A DNA stretch of 64,000 nt from Symbiodinium microadriaticum (lineage: Eukaryota > Sar > Dinophyceae > Suessiales > Symbiodiniaceae): the NCBI GenBank assembly GCA_001939145.1, contig LSRX01001662.1:5406-69405 (forward strand), in the 5' to 3' direction. Below, piece by piece: positions 19,001-31,158 of this stretch. The notes beneath the pieces are model-generated. The model was given only the letters and a program-made list of their open reading frames with translations, was not told where the DNA came from and did not search any database. Position numbers and translations under genes: made by a program. Numbering within the stretch: the stretch's first letter is position 1; each line of letters starts with the position of its first letter.

Positions 19001-20992
19001 CCGGGGCATCACCTTCTGTCTGTGGATTCCCGAAGCTGAGCTGACGGCAGTCATGCGTCTTAACTTGGGATCAAACTCGAACCGATGGGCAGAAGGCGGA
19101 AGCTCCAAAGCACCTAGAGCGGAACTGTTCTTGGAGAAAGCCTGTCCGCAGTATGGCCGCAACGATGGCTGACTAGAAACGTAGGGTATCTATGGGCATC
19201 TGGGATTTTGCAGATCAACAATAATAACAATGCATCGGCAGAAAAGGACCGCATTCGGGCCTAAGTCCTCTAGCGCGGCGGTCTCCAAAGGGTCTCCGAG
19301 AAATTTCCCATTCTCCATCGTGGCACTGTGGCAACTTTGCAGGATTTGGTGTGCCGGTTCGGTCGGAGACAAGTCCCGCAACGATGTAAGTCTTCCAAGA
19401 GAGCTCGTTGCTTCTGCAAACTGCTGGGGCAACATGACTCCAGCGGCTTCCAGCTTGTCACTGGTCAGTGTTCCCGTCTTGTCGAACAAGCAGGTTGTCA
19501 TTGATGCAGCTTCCAGGATGCGCAAAGGCTCTGCACAAATGATTTCCTTTGTTCGAAGAACCTCCATTGCGCGCTGTACCGCGTAGGTCATAAGCAACGG
19601 CAGGGTTGGCTGTATCACGAAGCTGAGGATGATGCTGATCTTCAGCCAACCGTTCGATCCTTTCCCGTGAAATGCAATTTGCAGTGCCGCAATACTTGCG
19701 AAGCCGAGCAGCAGAAGTACCACTTTCAAGGTGTCTTTGTCGCGGATGTTCTCTTGACTGGCGATCGCCCTCCGCATTAACAAACCCTGCTTGCAATGAA
19801 ATCCAGTCTGCAAGACGGCACAAGTGCATGTCGCATCCTTCTTGGCTCGAGCTGCAAGGACCCTGGTGCCTGCATATAGAAAATGGTGTGCATCCCTCGC
19901 TTCTGGTTTCCGGGCTTCGGGGAGGGCTGCGGACTTCGCTACGGGTGCAGATTCGCCAGAGAAGGCAGCTTCACTTACAGTGACTGACCCATCCAGCAGA
20001 AGTGCGTCACAAGGCACGTCACTATTTGGCGGCACTTGCATTATGTCACCCGGCACAAGATCCACGGCCGCTTTGAGAATCCACTCACCCGAACGGAGTA
20101 CAAAGACCTCCTTAGATGCAGAAGCCGTGGCTCGTAATTGTGCTAAAGACTTGTGCCGCGACATGGCCGCACCAACCTCGAAACACAGCAACGTCCCGAG
20201 GGAGAGGACTGTGAACTGCCAATAACCATCCAGGCCCCATAAAAAGACAGATGCCAACTCGAACAGGAAGATTGGCCGAAGCAATCGCGACAGTACCAAC
20301 TGTCGTACCTGCGGTACAGCAATCCTGTAATCATTGCTGCCATACTGCCGTCGTCTTTCCGTTGCCTCAGCCTCTGTAAGGCCCTCGTGTCTGCGCTGGC
20401 ACAGAACAAGCAGTGTCTCACTCTGCTGCGGGACAGCAGCCGCAAGCAGGTTTGTGCCTCTTGCACCCGTTTCGAGCAGCTTGTATTGCTGCCCGTGGTA
20501 TCTGAAGCGCAGTTCAGAACTCAGGGGCCATAATCTTCGAAGTGCAGCTTTTCCAGGTTCTGGAAGCACCAAAACCCAACTTCCCGAGCTGGCCTTTGCA
20601 GCGCGGCGAAAATCTAAACGACATCGTGCCCATGCAGAAGTTGTCCAAAAGCCTGCCAGGAACAAATGTGCCGTGATAGTTCCTGCAGCCAACAGCCATC
20701 CCCATGATCGCCTTGCAAATATGATCGAAACACCGTAAAGCATCACAAGGGCGACACGTCGAGCAGTTCGGCGAAATGCTGCAGGACGCAATGCGATCAC
20801 TTCCACCGCATCCTGGCAACTGCGTTGGATTCTCTTGCGAATAACGCACGGCTGCGACAATCGACTGCTTCGACGACTGCGCTGCTTTGCTCCACAGCTG
20901 CTGAGGTGTCGCGGTGCCAGCAACGATGGAACTTCATATCCAGGAAGCCGACAGGCTCGGCCGGAGCAGCACGGCAGGCCCAAATCCAACAT
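13019..20992 (-). CDS. P5A-like P-type ATPase (ATP13A1/Spf1 relative), multi-exon gene
   Basis: P5A ATPases are endoplasmic reticulum pumps that remove mislocalised transmembrane helices. Exons read on the minus strand, approximately: 20992-19230 (N-terminal helices, actuator, phosphorylation site), 19173-18923 (nucleotide-binding domain, KGAPE), 18382-18310 (RVLALAWKALG), 17304-17250 (ELHFAGFIAF), 17100-16995 (QSTRIVLLS), 16707-16640 (VVTGDALDTA), 16064-15447 (hinge GDGGNDVGAL and APFTSR), 15310-15258, 14945-14858 (membrane segment), perhaps one near 14050-13990, 13762-13694 (PNLLNSVVFYVE) and 13204-13019 (LENPPLL and the last helix). APFTSR plus the ENxPLL-type end are P5A features. Several boundaries fit GT or GC donors and AG acceptors. 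Exon ends are estimates. The M4 motif PPELPxE is not conserved. Confidence 0.82.
14404..14421. repeat. (GT)n microsatellite in ATPase intron
   Basis: Perfect GT dinucleotides inside the gap between ATPase exons; a related (GA)n run lies at about 14706-14727. Confidence 0.9.
15447..16064 (-). CDS. Hinge and M5-proximal exon of the P5A-like ATPase
   Basis: The acceptor is a clear polypyrimidine tract ending CTGCAG near 16064. The exon encodes ARMSPPGKAKLVEIL and VVMVGDGGNDVGAL, the hinge motif with its Mg-binding Asp residues. Next comes a highly charged arm rich in Arg, Gln and Glu, then SAVAPFTSRTLLAVPEMLRQ, which is the P5A-typical entry to membrane segment 5. The donor fits GTGCTC near 15447. 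Confidence 0.85.
16511..16550. repeat. (GT)n-(AT)n compound microsatellite in ATPase intron
   Basis: GT repeats pass directly into AT repeats, just 3' (in gene direction) of the exon carrying the TGD motif. Confidence 0.9.
19230..20992 (-). CDS. First large exon of the P5A-like ATPase
   Basis: The frame is open for about 600 codons. Two hydrophobic hairpins at about 80-120 correspond to the extra N-terminal helices of P5A pumps. The LWGLDGYWQFTVLSLGTLL segment (about 250) corresponds to the P5A LDxYW membrane entry. SGES at 345-348 is the actuator loop and DKTGTLT at 504-510 the phosphorylated Asp. GDPLETAALE near 565 is the P5A GDPxExA motif. Membrane segment 4 reads QPTLPLLM at 461-468 where P5A pumps have PPELPxE. 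The Met at 20992 is a candidate start only; an upstream exon is possible. The splice donor is placed near 19230 after LGPNA. Confidence 0.85.
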
Positions 20993-23900
20993 CCGGCACT
21001 ACACGAAGACACTATGAGGAACCTGTGTGTGGATTTCTGCACCATGAAACTGGTCACACGCTGCACACGACGAGCACAACGAAGCTTTCGCCGACCTTTG
21101 TTTCATGCAAGAATGCGTCACCATGCTGAATCTTCATCCGAACAGGGTCGTGAATATTCAAGATAAATCTGGGGAAATTTTCAGGCTTGCATGGCTCTTG
21201 TCGACCACCTCTCCCCTGATTCTCTCCTGCAGCTTGAACTTAGAAGCCCAGAACACAACTGCACTGCATAGGTCCACGACGAAGCATGCAAGGATATGCA
21301 GGGACTTCAAGGGCAGCTTGGGAAGTAGGGGAAATGGAATGGGAGTGCATGGGAGGACAAAATTACTAGAAGCGTTCCGAGCTCAATTTTCAGGACATGT
21401 TGCGGAACGCTCGAGATTCAAGCGCATGTCATGGCAACCCAAAGTACATGTTGGATAATTTTGGCGTTTAGTTGTTGGGCACCGAATCTCCGTTCATTTT
21501 TCTATTCAGGCCTCCAAGTAGCTTGTGTACTCACATGACACCATGGTTGTTGCTTTCACCGCGTCCCTGGCTGAAACCCATCGGGGCTGCATTGGTCGAG
21601 CTTGCGAAGATTATGGACTGTGCTTCAATTCGCAAAGTCGAAGCATGCTGCTCGTTCAACGCAATGGAGCCTCATGGTCATCCGATTGAATGCAAATCCT
21701 CTTTGATCCGTTTGGGAAGCCTGCAGGATGAATCTGGGCATATTGGGCCCGAGCTCAATCGACGGCGGCTCTGGCAGAGCCAATTTTCAAGCTCTCAGTC
21801 AAGTTGGGAAGCATACTCTCATCAAAGCCCGTCGCAAGGTTCGCGCATCTTAGACGCATGCACTGCTTCTCAATTGCTCCTGTCTACATACAGCTTAGCT
21901 TGGCTGACAAGCATCCCTTCGAAAACTGGGTGGCTTTCAGGCTCGATGTTTGCCGAAACATTAATTACTGGGATCCCACACTATTACCTCAGCCGCGTCT
22001 CCAACATGGAGGTTCTGAAAGAAGCCGTGTCCAAACCACATTCCCAAGTGTTCACGCATAAACAGCTGCGGCTGATTGTGAAGATTGTTGCACTTCCGTC
22101 CTCGGATGCCATGCGAACATGCGTCTCTGAGGAGGGTTCGTTCCGGCTCTGTAGCGGTATGGCAAAAATACAGCTAATTGTTCAGACCCCGATATTAATC
22201 TCTGCCTGTGATGCAGTTGTCTCCGTTGGATGCTCTTCGCCGTTGGAAGTTATGCCTCCTTTGAGTGACTGCATCGATTGCACCCGGTGCAGACATGCCA
22301 AGCAGAAGCAGCTGAGATGCCTGTTCCCAAGAAACCGCCGCAAACAAGTGTGAACCTCCCGGGTAGCTAGCTGTACAAGCGGCAAGGAATCATGAACCAT
22401 GAAGACCTATGACTGATATGGGAAGGAAAATAAAACCAAAGTTGGACGTCGCCTTGATGTCAACTTCAATTTCTGGTTTACTTTGGCTTCGATTTTTCCT
22501 ATTTGTAGTCTAGTATACTTTTTTTGAACCTCCTGTCTGCCTTAGATAGGAAATGTATCTGAGGCAGATTGGGCCCTACCAAAAATGAAAATAAAAAATG
22601 GGAACAATGGAACAACAATGAGAAACATAGAAATAACATAGGAAGCAATAGAAACCCAAATAGAAAGACAATAGAAGGTGGCGTTGAGCACCGGCCCCAT
22701 TTGTGTGCCACGTTCCTCCTATTTTGGCTTATTGTGAATTCCTTTTTGAATTTTTGATTGTTGGCATTTATGTAATCCCCCAAACAGCGAAGTATTGGGG
22801 TTCTCAATTTGTGCAAAGAAAGGGATAGTGTGACGCGCCTCACCGGAAACTAGCCGGACTTGTCTCCCGTCATAATCTCAATTTAACCTGTTGTCTCTGC
22901 TCTGTCTGAGTCTGGGAGCCGGATGCTGTGACACGCCTCGCCGGGGACTAGCCGGATTTGTCTCCCTTCATAATCTCAATTTAACCTGTTGTCACCGATG
23001 TTGTCTCCGCTCTGTCTGAGTGAGGGAGCCAGATGCTGTCACCAAATTCAGAAAGAGCAGATCTTCCTGCAAGGCGACGTCATGTCCGACACTGTTCGGG
23101 TTCGGGACTACACGACGCTCAGCAACTGAGCCTAAAAGCTGCCGAAGACACAGGGTTGCCGTCTGCATCTACAGGAAAAATCGTCGAACACACATGCTGA
23201 GTATTCGAACGCAGCGTCATTTGGACACACTTTCGGAGGACTGACGATCGCAACATGTGCAGCTACATAACCCATTCTGCAAAAGTTCGATCGCATCGAA
23301 CCATGTGCTTCTTAAGATCGTTCTTATAAGTCGCACATAAGCCTGTTGCACCATGAACCTCCCATGACGAGGCGAGCCGTTGGGTCCATGCTTGAATGGC
23401 TACGGCTAAGAAAGGCTGTCCGCTTTCGGGTGCCTTGGAACAATGCTTCTCACTTCACTTCACTTTTGCTTCTTGGTTTCCTTTGGTGAAGGCTTCTCCT
23501 GCTGTCAGCATCGAGGTGTTCCGCCAGCACCAGCCCTCAACTATGTCGGCCTTCTTCGCATCGGTCGCCGGCTCAGGTTTGTGTGCTCGCCATTTTCTGC
23601 ATGGGATGCGTGCTGGGCGTACAATGAGACTGACAAGAGCACCATCATGATTTTCAGACTTCGGGTCTCCTCCACAACCAGTCAACGACGTAGTAGAGCG
23701 GCAACTGAGCCAATGCATGGGACGGAGGGACTTGACACTGGACGATTCTAATTTATCAGAGGAGGTCTGGGAAGCAACCTGCAATGGCACCAGGAAGCAA
23801 ACCCCCCCAAGCACGCCGCAGATACGCACAGAGACCCAGAAACATGTCACAGACACAGGCCCGGCAGGAAGCAACGACACGAATAACAACTCATCGTTTG

Positions 23901-24650
23901 ACAAGCTGTTGTGTCGAGGAGACGAAATGAAAACAAACGGAAAGAAGAGCGCCAGGTTTGATCGCTGCAGTCATACCCCTCTCGTTGCCAACCAGATAAG
24001 CAATACTGGCATGTAGTTGTCCCTGCCACTGATTTTGAAAGCTCAGCGCTCTCTTTCAAACGAGAGCAGAGACAAGTCCTACAGGAACACACACAGTTCT
24101 TTTGAGAGTTGCCCCTTGCGAGAATGTTGCCCGTTGATTCCACAGATTTCGATGCATATCGGCTGAGACAAAGGCTGGGAGTGCAAAAACCAGGAAGAAC
24201 CTTGGGCACTTCCAGGCTGCGCAGGGACTGGGCCGATCCAACCAAGCTCAATGGCACTGGGAACCGAACAGAGGCGGAGCGCGCTTAGTCCAGTGGTTGT
24301 TTTTGACAGCAACGTCTGCCTGATTGTCGAAACTTGGAATAATCAAGCCAGAATCAATTGCTGTGTGTAGGGAACATCGAAAGATCTCCCCAAAGATCTA
24401 CGTGGTAGTTTACAAAAAACTATCGCTTCGCAGCTCTGCACCAGTGTTCTAGAAAGATTCCTGAAGCCTGACCTTGACGACCGCTCCTATTAAGTTGGCC
24501 CGACCTGCGCTCGCATCAGGTCCCAAAGCTTGTCAGACTGCTCCCGCACCTGCAATTGGTCAGCTCACCTAGCTCTCACCAACGGTCTGACTCTGAAATC
24601 ATGTAACATCACGCACCGCCTCCTCTGCGGCGTCTTCGCCTGACGCAATC
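20993..24650. other. Intergenic region without a recognised gene
   Basis: The longest frame is a plus-strand ORF at 21472-22353 (293 codons, Ser/Leu-rich). It contains no domain that I recognise and no homologue elsewhere in the window, so I do not call it a gene. The rest consists of short frames. A two-unit tandem repeat lies at 22823-23033. Promoter sequences for the ATPase gene would be expected near 21 kb but none can be named. Confidence 0.4.
22823..23033. repeat. Two-unit tandem repeat of ~98 and ~110 bp
   Basis: Unit 1 starts at 22823 and unit 2 at 22921. Shared blocks are CGCCTC-CCGG-ACTAGCCGGA, TTGTCTCCC-TCATAATCTCA and CTCTGTCTGAGT. Unit 2 has an extra ~12 bp (ACCGATGTTGTC). The partial GATGCTGTCACC after unit 2 suggests the start of a third. 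No function is evident. Confidence 0.8.
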
Positions 24651-27600
24651 ATGTGTCATCATCACCACTGGAAGGTGGCATGGTAGCGTTGTCAAGACTA
24701 CAGCATCCACAACAAAGTATGCCAAGAGCGCTGTCTGCGTCGTCCGCCCATTCCTGGAACACAGACCGGTACAGCTGCCATGCCCGCTGTCGACCCTGTC
24801 TGAGAGGCAGTCTCTTGGCATCTTCGGCGGCCTTTTGCCTGACTCTGTGACAGTGCTGCCTTCTGCTGGCATGTGAGGTCCGGGCCTGTCTTCATGGCTG
24901 CCATGACTTGCTTCAACAGATCGAGCGCAAGTGAAGACGTCTCACCTGGACGGAACGAATCCAAAGACAGTCGGGGAAGTGGGACCTCATTTCCTGCTGC
25001 TCTCTTTCTTCTATCGGGGTTGGAGCTTCGAAAAGGTCTAAAGTGGAGGTGTTGAGTCTGACTCGATTGCAAAAGGCTCTTTCCTACCAGCCGGCATTCC
25101 AGCTTTCGTAGCATGTCGGGCTTTCTGCTCTCTGTGATGGTCCACTGCGCAGCTAAGGCTATGTCAAGTCCATTTGTTCCGCTGTTTTGAATGGTAATCA
25201 TACCGACGCTTCACGCTTTTAAAGGATCCGCGGCTTTGGATGTAGGATATAGGACTAAGCTCCGCACTCAGGCTAGTGGGTAGAGGTTGGGACTCCCGCA
25301 GAGTGGCCTCCTTCTGCTCGCTTGCGAACGCACACGTTTACCATGCGAAAGAGCTTCAGCTCTGCAGCCTGCGGCTCATGCAACTGCATGTCTGGCAACT
25401 ACTCTTGGGAACGGACATCCTAGAGTACGGCAGCAAATTCAGGGCACCACTGTATGTCGGTCGAGCATCTATGTCTGTCGAGCTCGCAAAAACAACAAAC
25501 TAGTCTCGAAGGTCCATAACCCAGCAAGAACCCGCATCTGCAAAAAAGTGTTCGTCGTTGATGCAACAAGCCGCACCTCTTCAGGTGGCAAATCGTTGGC
25601 CACAAGACGCCTTTCTTGCAACGCCGAGTTTTGAGCAGCCGTTGCAGCTGTGCCAGGCCTACCATTTAAGATTGCTGCCTTTGAAACCAGATTAGATGGA
25701 GCATGCCCGACCGTTTCCTTTGGGTGAACCAGTGTCTGGCTTCAGCGAATGTCAATGCCGCATAACATTCAGTCTTGGACGGTGTGCGGGGCACTGCTGC
25801 TAGGTCCTAGGTTTGCAGGACCTGGGAGGCTGTGCAAGGTTGTCGTCCGTCGTAGCCCAGAAATTTCGAGCCGAGCATGCGCGGAATCCAAGAATACTCG
25901 CGACTCGAGACCTCAGGATCACTGACTCTTGTCCCGAAGAAAGTGTCGATTTTGGAGCTTTGGACCGCCACCATTGCACTATGGCTCTATGTATGACACT
26001 ATGGAGCCTGTAGGTACGCCGGTACGCCTTAAGGCCCCACCATCGGCCGAAGCATAGCTCCGCACTCGAGGCTGTCCATGATCTGTCTGGTGAAGCCAAG
26101 GAATTCTGTTGCCAGGGCAAAGCCTTGGAAGGCTTCAGCTGGAAAAGCATCTCGCCTGAGCCAACGAGAATCGCGCAAGTGGCCGTCCAGGCTGCATCGG
26201 CCTCAAACTTTGACTGCTGTGGGCTTGCTCTGTTCTATGAGAGCAAAGAGCCAGAGGTGCATCATCGAGGTGCTTGCGAGACCTGGCTGGTCACTTCCAT
26301 GACTGAGGCTCACAGTGGAGGGAACTCTGCCTGTCAAACTGCTCCCTTGCCGTATCCAAGTTCAGCTTTTCTTGCTTCAGCTCCTATGCCGGCACTGCAG
26401 TGCCCCGCAGGTGTGACGAAAAAGGCCAGCAAAACTGACACCTCCAGCTGCTCCAGCTGCTGATCAATAAATGCCTGCATGTCCTCTGAGAACGCACGCA
26501 GCCGTGCGCACGAGCAGACTGCATGACAGGAAGTTGCACAAGGAGAACAAACTCACAGGGCACCTCCTGGGATTTATCCATCGAAGCCTGGCAGAAGGTG
26601 TGGCTGGAGTCGACTCATTGCTGCACTCTGCTGCCTTGAGCTCCTCGAGACTATCTTGGAGCTCTTGCGAGATCACGCCTCGCTCGGCTTCTCTCACCGG
26701 TCCTACCTTGAACAGCACTTCCCGACCAAAACACAATCATGGACTCCCATATCCAAAGCACAGCAAAGGGCCTTCGCTTCGATTGCTTTGGGCTGCCACT
26801 TGCAGCCAACCTCGGGACACAACCAAACCACAAAGCCAAAGATGCAAGACTTTGCAAAGGCTCGTCAGCAATGAAACGAAGCGTAGTGCGGAGGGAAATC
26901 GAGGCTTACGAAGAGTAAGGCCTGTGCAAGATGCTAACCTCACTTCTCAGGGCCCGTACCATGCTTGTGCCATGGAGTTGTTCACACAGACGCACAACAC
27001 TGCATCTCAGAGTCTGACAGCCATGTGCCCAGGATGGGACTGGTGCACCATCTTAAAAAGCCCATGCCCGAACACAGGCGCAAGTCAGCGGTATTCTGCT
27101 TCGCACGGATATGCGATTTCGTGGCAATACTTTGGTAAATTCACTGAGGAAACCACTGGCTCTCACTTTCTTGAGGGAAAGCAGCGGAAAGGTAACATTC
27201 ACACGTGGAGCGGATTCGTTGGCACCTTTCAGCGGGTTGTCGCCGCGAGCAGGAGCCCCTTCCGCTGACTTTCCGCTTGTGTAGCTGCGGAATCTGCTCT
27301 TTCGAAACGTGCTGCCCTGAAGCATGTGTCCCATCTACTGTGAGGAAACAAAAACAAATGCGCTGCTTGTCCTTGTAGCTCTTTTTGATCAGCTCGGGCA
27401 GTGTGGCGGCTTCTTTCGTGGCAACAGCACGCTGCCATCTGTCCCGTTCCTGCTCGAGATGTAAAACCTCATTCAGTTGTCTGCAAAGGCATTTCTAATT
27501 ATTTAACTGCTTGCCAATGGTAAACGGATTTGCATGTGCGGTTAAGGGCACAGCCTTGTAAACCCTCCATATCAAATCAGTGCCTCGGTGGTAGCGATCC

Positions 27601-27939
27601 TTTCTTGTGACTTGCGCATGCTACGCCGCTTTGGAGCTTTGCTGGGTTGGCTGAGCTTCACACTCTCGGTTGGAAGGTGCTCAAAAATGAAGGCTTCGAT
27701 TTCACTCTGATCCTTGATGCTCCACTCTTCTACTAACTTGCTTCACGCTTGCCAAGCAATGCAAAAGCCTGGTCAGTCATCTCCACACCCATCTTGTCCT
27801 GCACGACCGCAGGCACATGTATGAACCCTAGCCGGATTTTGATTTATCAAGCAACGGCAGAGGCGGTGTTGCAACCATGAAAAGTAGTATCAATTCACCA
27901 TGCGCAAATGAACGCACAATGCAGTCGGGGAGATATAGA

Positions 27940-27971
<32 letters not shown>

Positions 27972-28600
27972 TAGAGAGAGATTCGAGGTTTTTTCTGATT
28001 TTGCATCCGCAGAACAATATCCTTGTCCCATGGGCGGCACACCACACACCGTTATGGTGCGGCCAACTCAGAGATCCTACCCACCCCGCTCGCGGGGACC
28101 AAGCAGGTGAAACACTGGCTGACCGAAATCTGACGTCGCCAAGTTCATTCCAAAGTTTGAAATCACAAGATGTAGCAATTCTCGTTCAGAGTGTGCTGAT
28201 AGGTGTGATGGCAGACTTGAGCCTTTACACCATCAACCATCGCGGCCGCGGCCTGCCCGAGCGGGTCGATAGGCTTGGTGAAGATGATGGTACCTGAGTT
28301 TGCATTGTTCCAGAATGCGCCAGAATGGCTCGATAGTCGGCACTTTGAAGCGAAGGGCCTACATGGACAATGCCCCCATGATGCGGTACGGCATCCACTT
28401 GACGCGATCCGCCGCATCCTCAAAGCGTGGGAGACAGACCTGTGCATGCAAGGGCCTGGCACGGGACGTGCTGCGGATGCTGTTTTTCTCCTGAGCGGCA
28501 TCAGCACAGCGCGCAAGACTGACAAGCATAAAAAGGCGCTGGCATGAGAAGACCGTGCGGTGGCTGCTGCAGGTGCCGGAGATGCACACACTCCTGAATG
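24650..28600 (-). CDS. Putative multi-exon gene with coiled-coil exons, product unknown
   Basis: Several minus-strand pieces look like exons by composition and by AG-type upstream boundaries. They are 27725-27573 (charged, KDQSEIEAFIFEHLPTES), 27480-27340 (coiled coil, LEQERDRWQRAVATKEAA), 26720-26580 (REAERGVISQELQDSLEEL), 26190-26050 (AEAFQGFALATEFLGF) and 24850-24700 (AEDAKRLPLRQGRQRAWQLY). A piece near 28440-28390 (EDAADRVKWMPYRIMG) and one near 28310-28240 (SGTIIFTKPIDPLGQAAAAM) may belong to it or to a decayed element. I cannot name a family or join the exons with confidence. They could belong to more than one gene. Confidence 0.35.
27930..27982. repeat. (GA)n microsatellite
   Basis: An interrupted GA run. 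Its translations (Arg/Glu-rich or Leu/Ser-rich) are artefacts. Confidence 0.9.
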
Positions 28601-28699
28601 GTGGCTCGGGTTCTGCATAATTCAGACAGATCCGCTAACACGGGGTCGACGAGATTCAACGGATCAGGGGATAGGACGGGCATCCCGTTGGCATGTGAC

Positions 28700-30726
28700 G
28701 AAGTCCAGCTCATGTCGGGTGATGCGGATTTGCCCAGGGCAACAAATCAAGCAATTTCATGAACGCAGGATTAACTTGACCATAGGGCCTCAGTATAGCT
28801 GCAGTGCGTGACCCAGCCCTGCAGCACCCCGGGAGGGGCCACCTTGGTAATGGGCTTGCCATGCATGCGCCAAGAGAAACACCGACGAGTGGAGATAGCA
28901 CAGGTTGTTCGGGTTTCGTCGAACAGGTTGAGCCAAGCCAGGAGGCATAGTCGGATCACTGACGGTCGGACCATTCACCACCCCGCTGCTTCTTGAATCT
29001 CCTTCGTGAGCGCACTAGGCGTGCCGGCTTCAACCTCACCGACAGCAGCAGGGCAGCTGACGCGAACCATTTTTTTAAAATCACCTTTGCTTCAGCTGCA
29101 GCGGGCGTGAGGAAGAACAGTTCTAGGATGAACGTTGCTGTCTTCCTTTGTAGTCCGGCATGAGGGTTCTCGACGCGGCAAACCTCAGTACGAGGCCGGG
29201 TCCTTGATCAGCGTCTTGAGCTTCTTCGCGTCCACCATGACTTGATCCATCGTCAGTTTGGCTTCCTCCTGGCGAGGAACCGATCTCTGTTCTTATGCAT
29301 TCCAATCGAGGAAATTCCACTCGTTCTCCGACTCAACCACCTTTGTTCTTGGGCCTTCTTCTGGATCGTCTCGTCTGCTTGAAACAAGTCGACTCGCTTT
29401 ATGAATTCCGCGACCAAGAACTGAAGTAGGGCGATCTTGAAGGATTTGGGTCACCTGCGACGGGGTCACATTTCGCTTTTTCCTTCAATTCTCCGCACAC
29501 TCGAGCATCATCGGCGCCATCAGAGGAGGGCCGCCCCCATTTATGAAAGTGAGATTACAGTGTGGTCGCTCGGCAACCTCATGAGATCTCGAGAGGTAGT
29601 TGTTCTGGACTAGGACAGCTTCGGTTACTTCCTGGAGCAGCACGCTGTCGCTTAAAGAAGACGTTGATGTTCGGCTGTCGTTGTCTTGGTCCCTACGCTC
29701 GCAATCCCTCTGCTGGCCAAACGTTGACGGTCTCTTCTTTTGCACACCTTGAGCCACCGACTCGAACATCTGTGCTCAACTGTCAACTCTAGCTTTCAAT
29801 CCCACCGCCCAGCGGATGAACATAAGTCATGTTAGATGGTAAAACAGGGGTCCACAGTTGGGCACTTTCCTGGTAGCTCATACAGGCTTCCAGGAACTCA
29901 GACTTTGTCGCGAAATGGTACCTAATGCACCATCCAACATTCTGTATTTTTCTGCATTTAGCTTCACAGAGGAAACTACTGAAAACAGGATCAACAGAAC
30001 TTGCGGCTCGAACTCGCAGGCCGGCCAACCCGGTTCACCAGCTGTCGAACTTCTTGAAACACTCAAGGTTCGCATTGTCCTCAGGACTTGTAATTCAACT
30101 CGACAGTGAACTTGCGAGACATGCTTTTGGTTTCGCCAGCTTTCTTACCCTTGGTGACCATTCCACAACACTCTCTATGACTTGCTCTCCGTCACTGGAC
30201 TCGGGCTCTCAGAGTTCTCGAAAGCCTCCACAGCAACTCAGTCGAAAGCTGCTTGCGCAACTCCCAGTCGAGTAACCCTTGCGAGTAGGAATAACCGCAC
30301 TTCTTTTGGTGCCTCTGGTCCGTAGACTTCTTCAAGAGGAACTTCACTCCACTCATCTCCCTCACCTTGCGGTTGATCATCTCCATGAGGATCACGCGGA
30401 TTACTGCCAGAACGAACAGCTGGACACTCGCGAAGCCGGTTTTCAGGTTGATCTCCACGCTGTGGTAGATCACCTTGTTCACGCGGCCCCTGTCCATCTT
30501 CATGAACCACTGTCCTGGGTCCTTCCCGCCCACCGCGACTCCACGAGAATCTCAGGCGATGGTGAAGAAGTGGTTTAAGTACTTGTGTGACGGGTCGTGG
30601 TCGACGTACTAACGTAGTCCTGGAAGTCCAACTTGATATCCGAAGAGAGCTATGACATAGAATGCATTCTCAGCAAAAGCGTTCTCTTGGGATGTACCAT
30701 AGTACCAAGCACTCTCTTCAAGCTTC
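28700..30726 (-). other. Decayed minus-strand coding relics, unassigned
   Basis: Minus-strand frames show protein-like pieces separated by stops. These include KLTMDQVMVDAKKLKTLIKD near 29250, QEVTEAVLVQNNYLSRS near 29610, and a hydrophobic piece near 30300-30530 (FASVQLFVLAVIRVILMEM). They lie 3' of a copia RNase H remnant read in the same direction and may be the tail of that element or a different repeat. No family can be named. Confidence 0.3.
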
Positions 30727-31158
30727 CTAGTCCCCAGTCGGGTTGTAGCCGTCGGAGTTGTGGTCACTGTGTTCAGGTTCACCTTTCACCAAAACGTTGC
30801 TGCCGAACTCGCCCTGCGTATGCGTGGTGAAGAACAGCAGCAGAAGGATCACCGCAATGAGGACAAGTATCCAAGGCACCCACATGAAAAAGGAATTTGG
30901 TGCTCGAGACACAATCTTCGTTATGTCCGCCATGGTTATGCCATCAGCCGCAATCGGCATAGCAAGCACTCTTCCAGCTGACTTCCACGCAACACCTTCC
31001 TTACACTGCTGAGTTTTCTTCAGCTGCTCATGCGCCAAGTCCTCTTCGAATTCTTCTTGTTCAAGAAGCTGCCCAGCACTAAACAGAGGCCGGCGGTAAA
31101 GGACAACATCTTGGCAGGCACGCTGCTCATGGCCTTGGTTGCCAGGTCCGGAGGGCAA
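30727..31158 (-). pseudogene. Copia 3' open frame with a membrane-spanning segment
   Basis: This 143-codon minus-strand frame starts inside the RNase H remnant in another frame and continues downstream. It has an acidic/Gln-rich stretch and then a strongly hydrophobic segment, FFMWVPWILVLIAVILLLLF, at about residues 98-117, followed by a polar tail. It may be the C-terminal extension of a copia polyprotein after RNase H. No envelope function is implied by the sequence. Confidence 0.4.

Noticed and set aside
21472-22353. 293-codon plus-strand ORF as a gene
   Set aside because: No domain, no repeat copy, and Ser/Leu-rich composition expected from chance frames in this base composition; left as unassigned.
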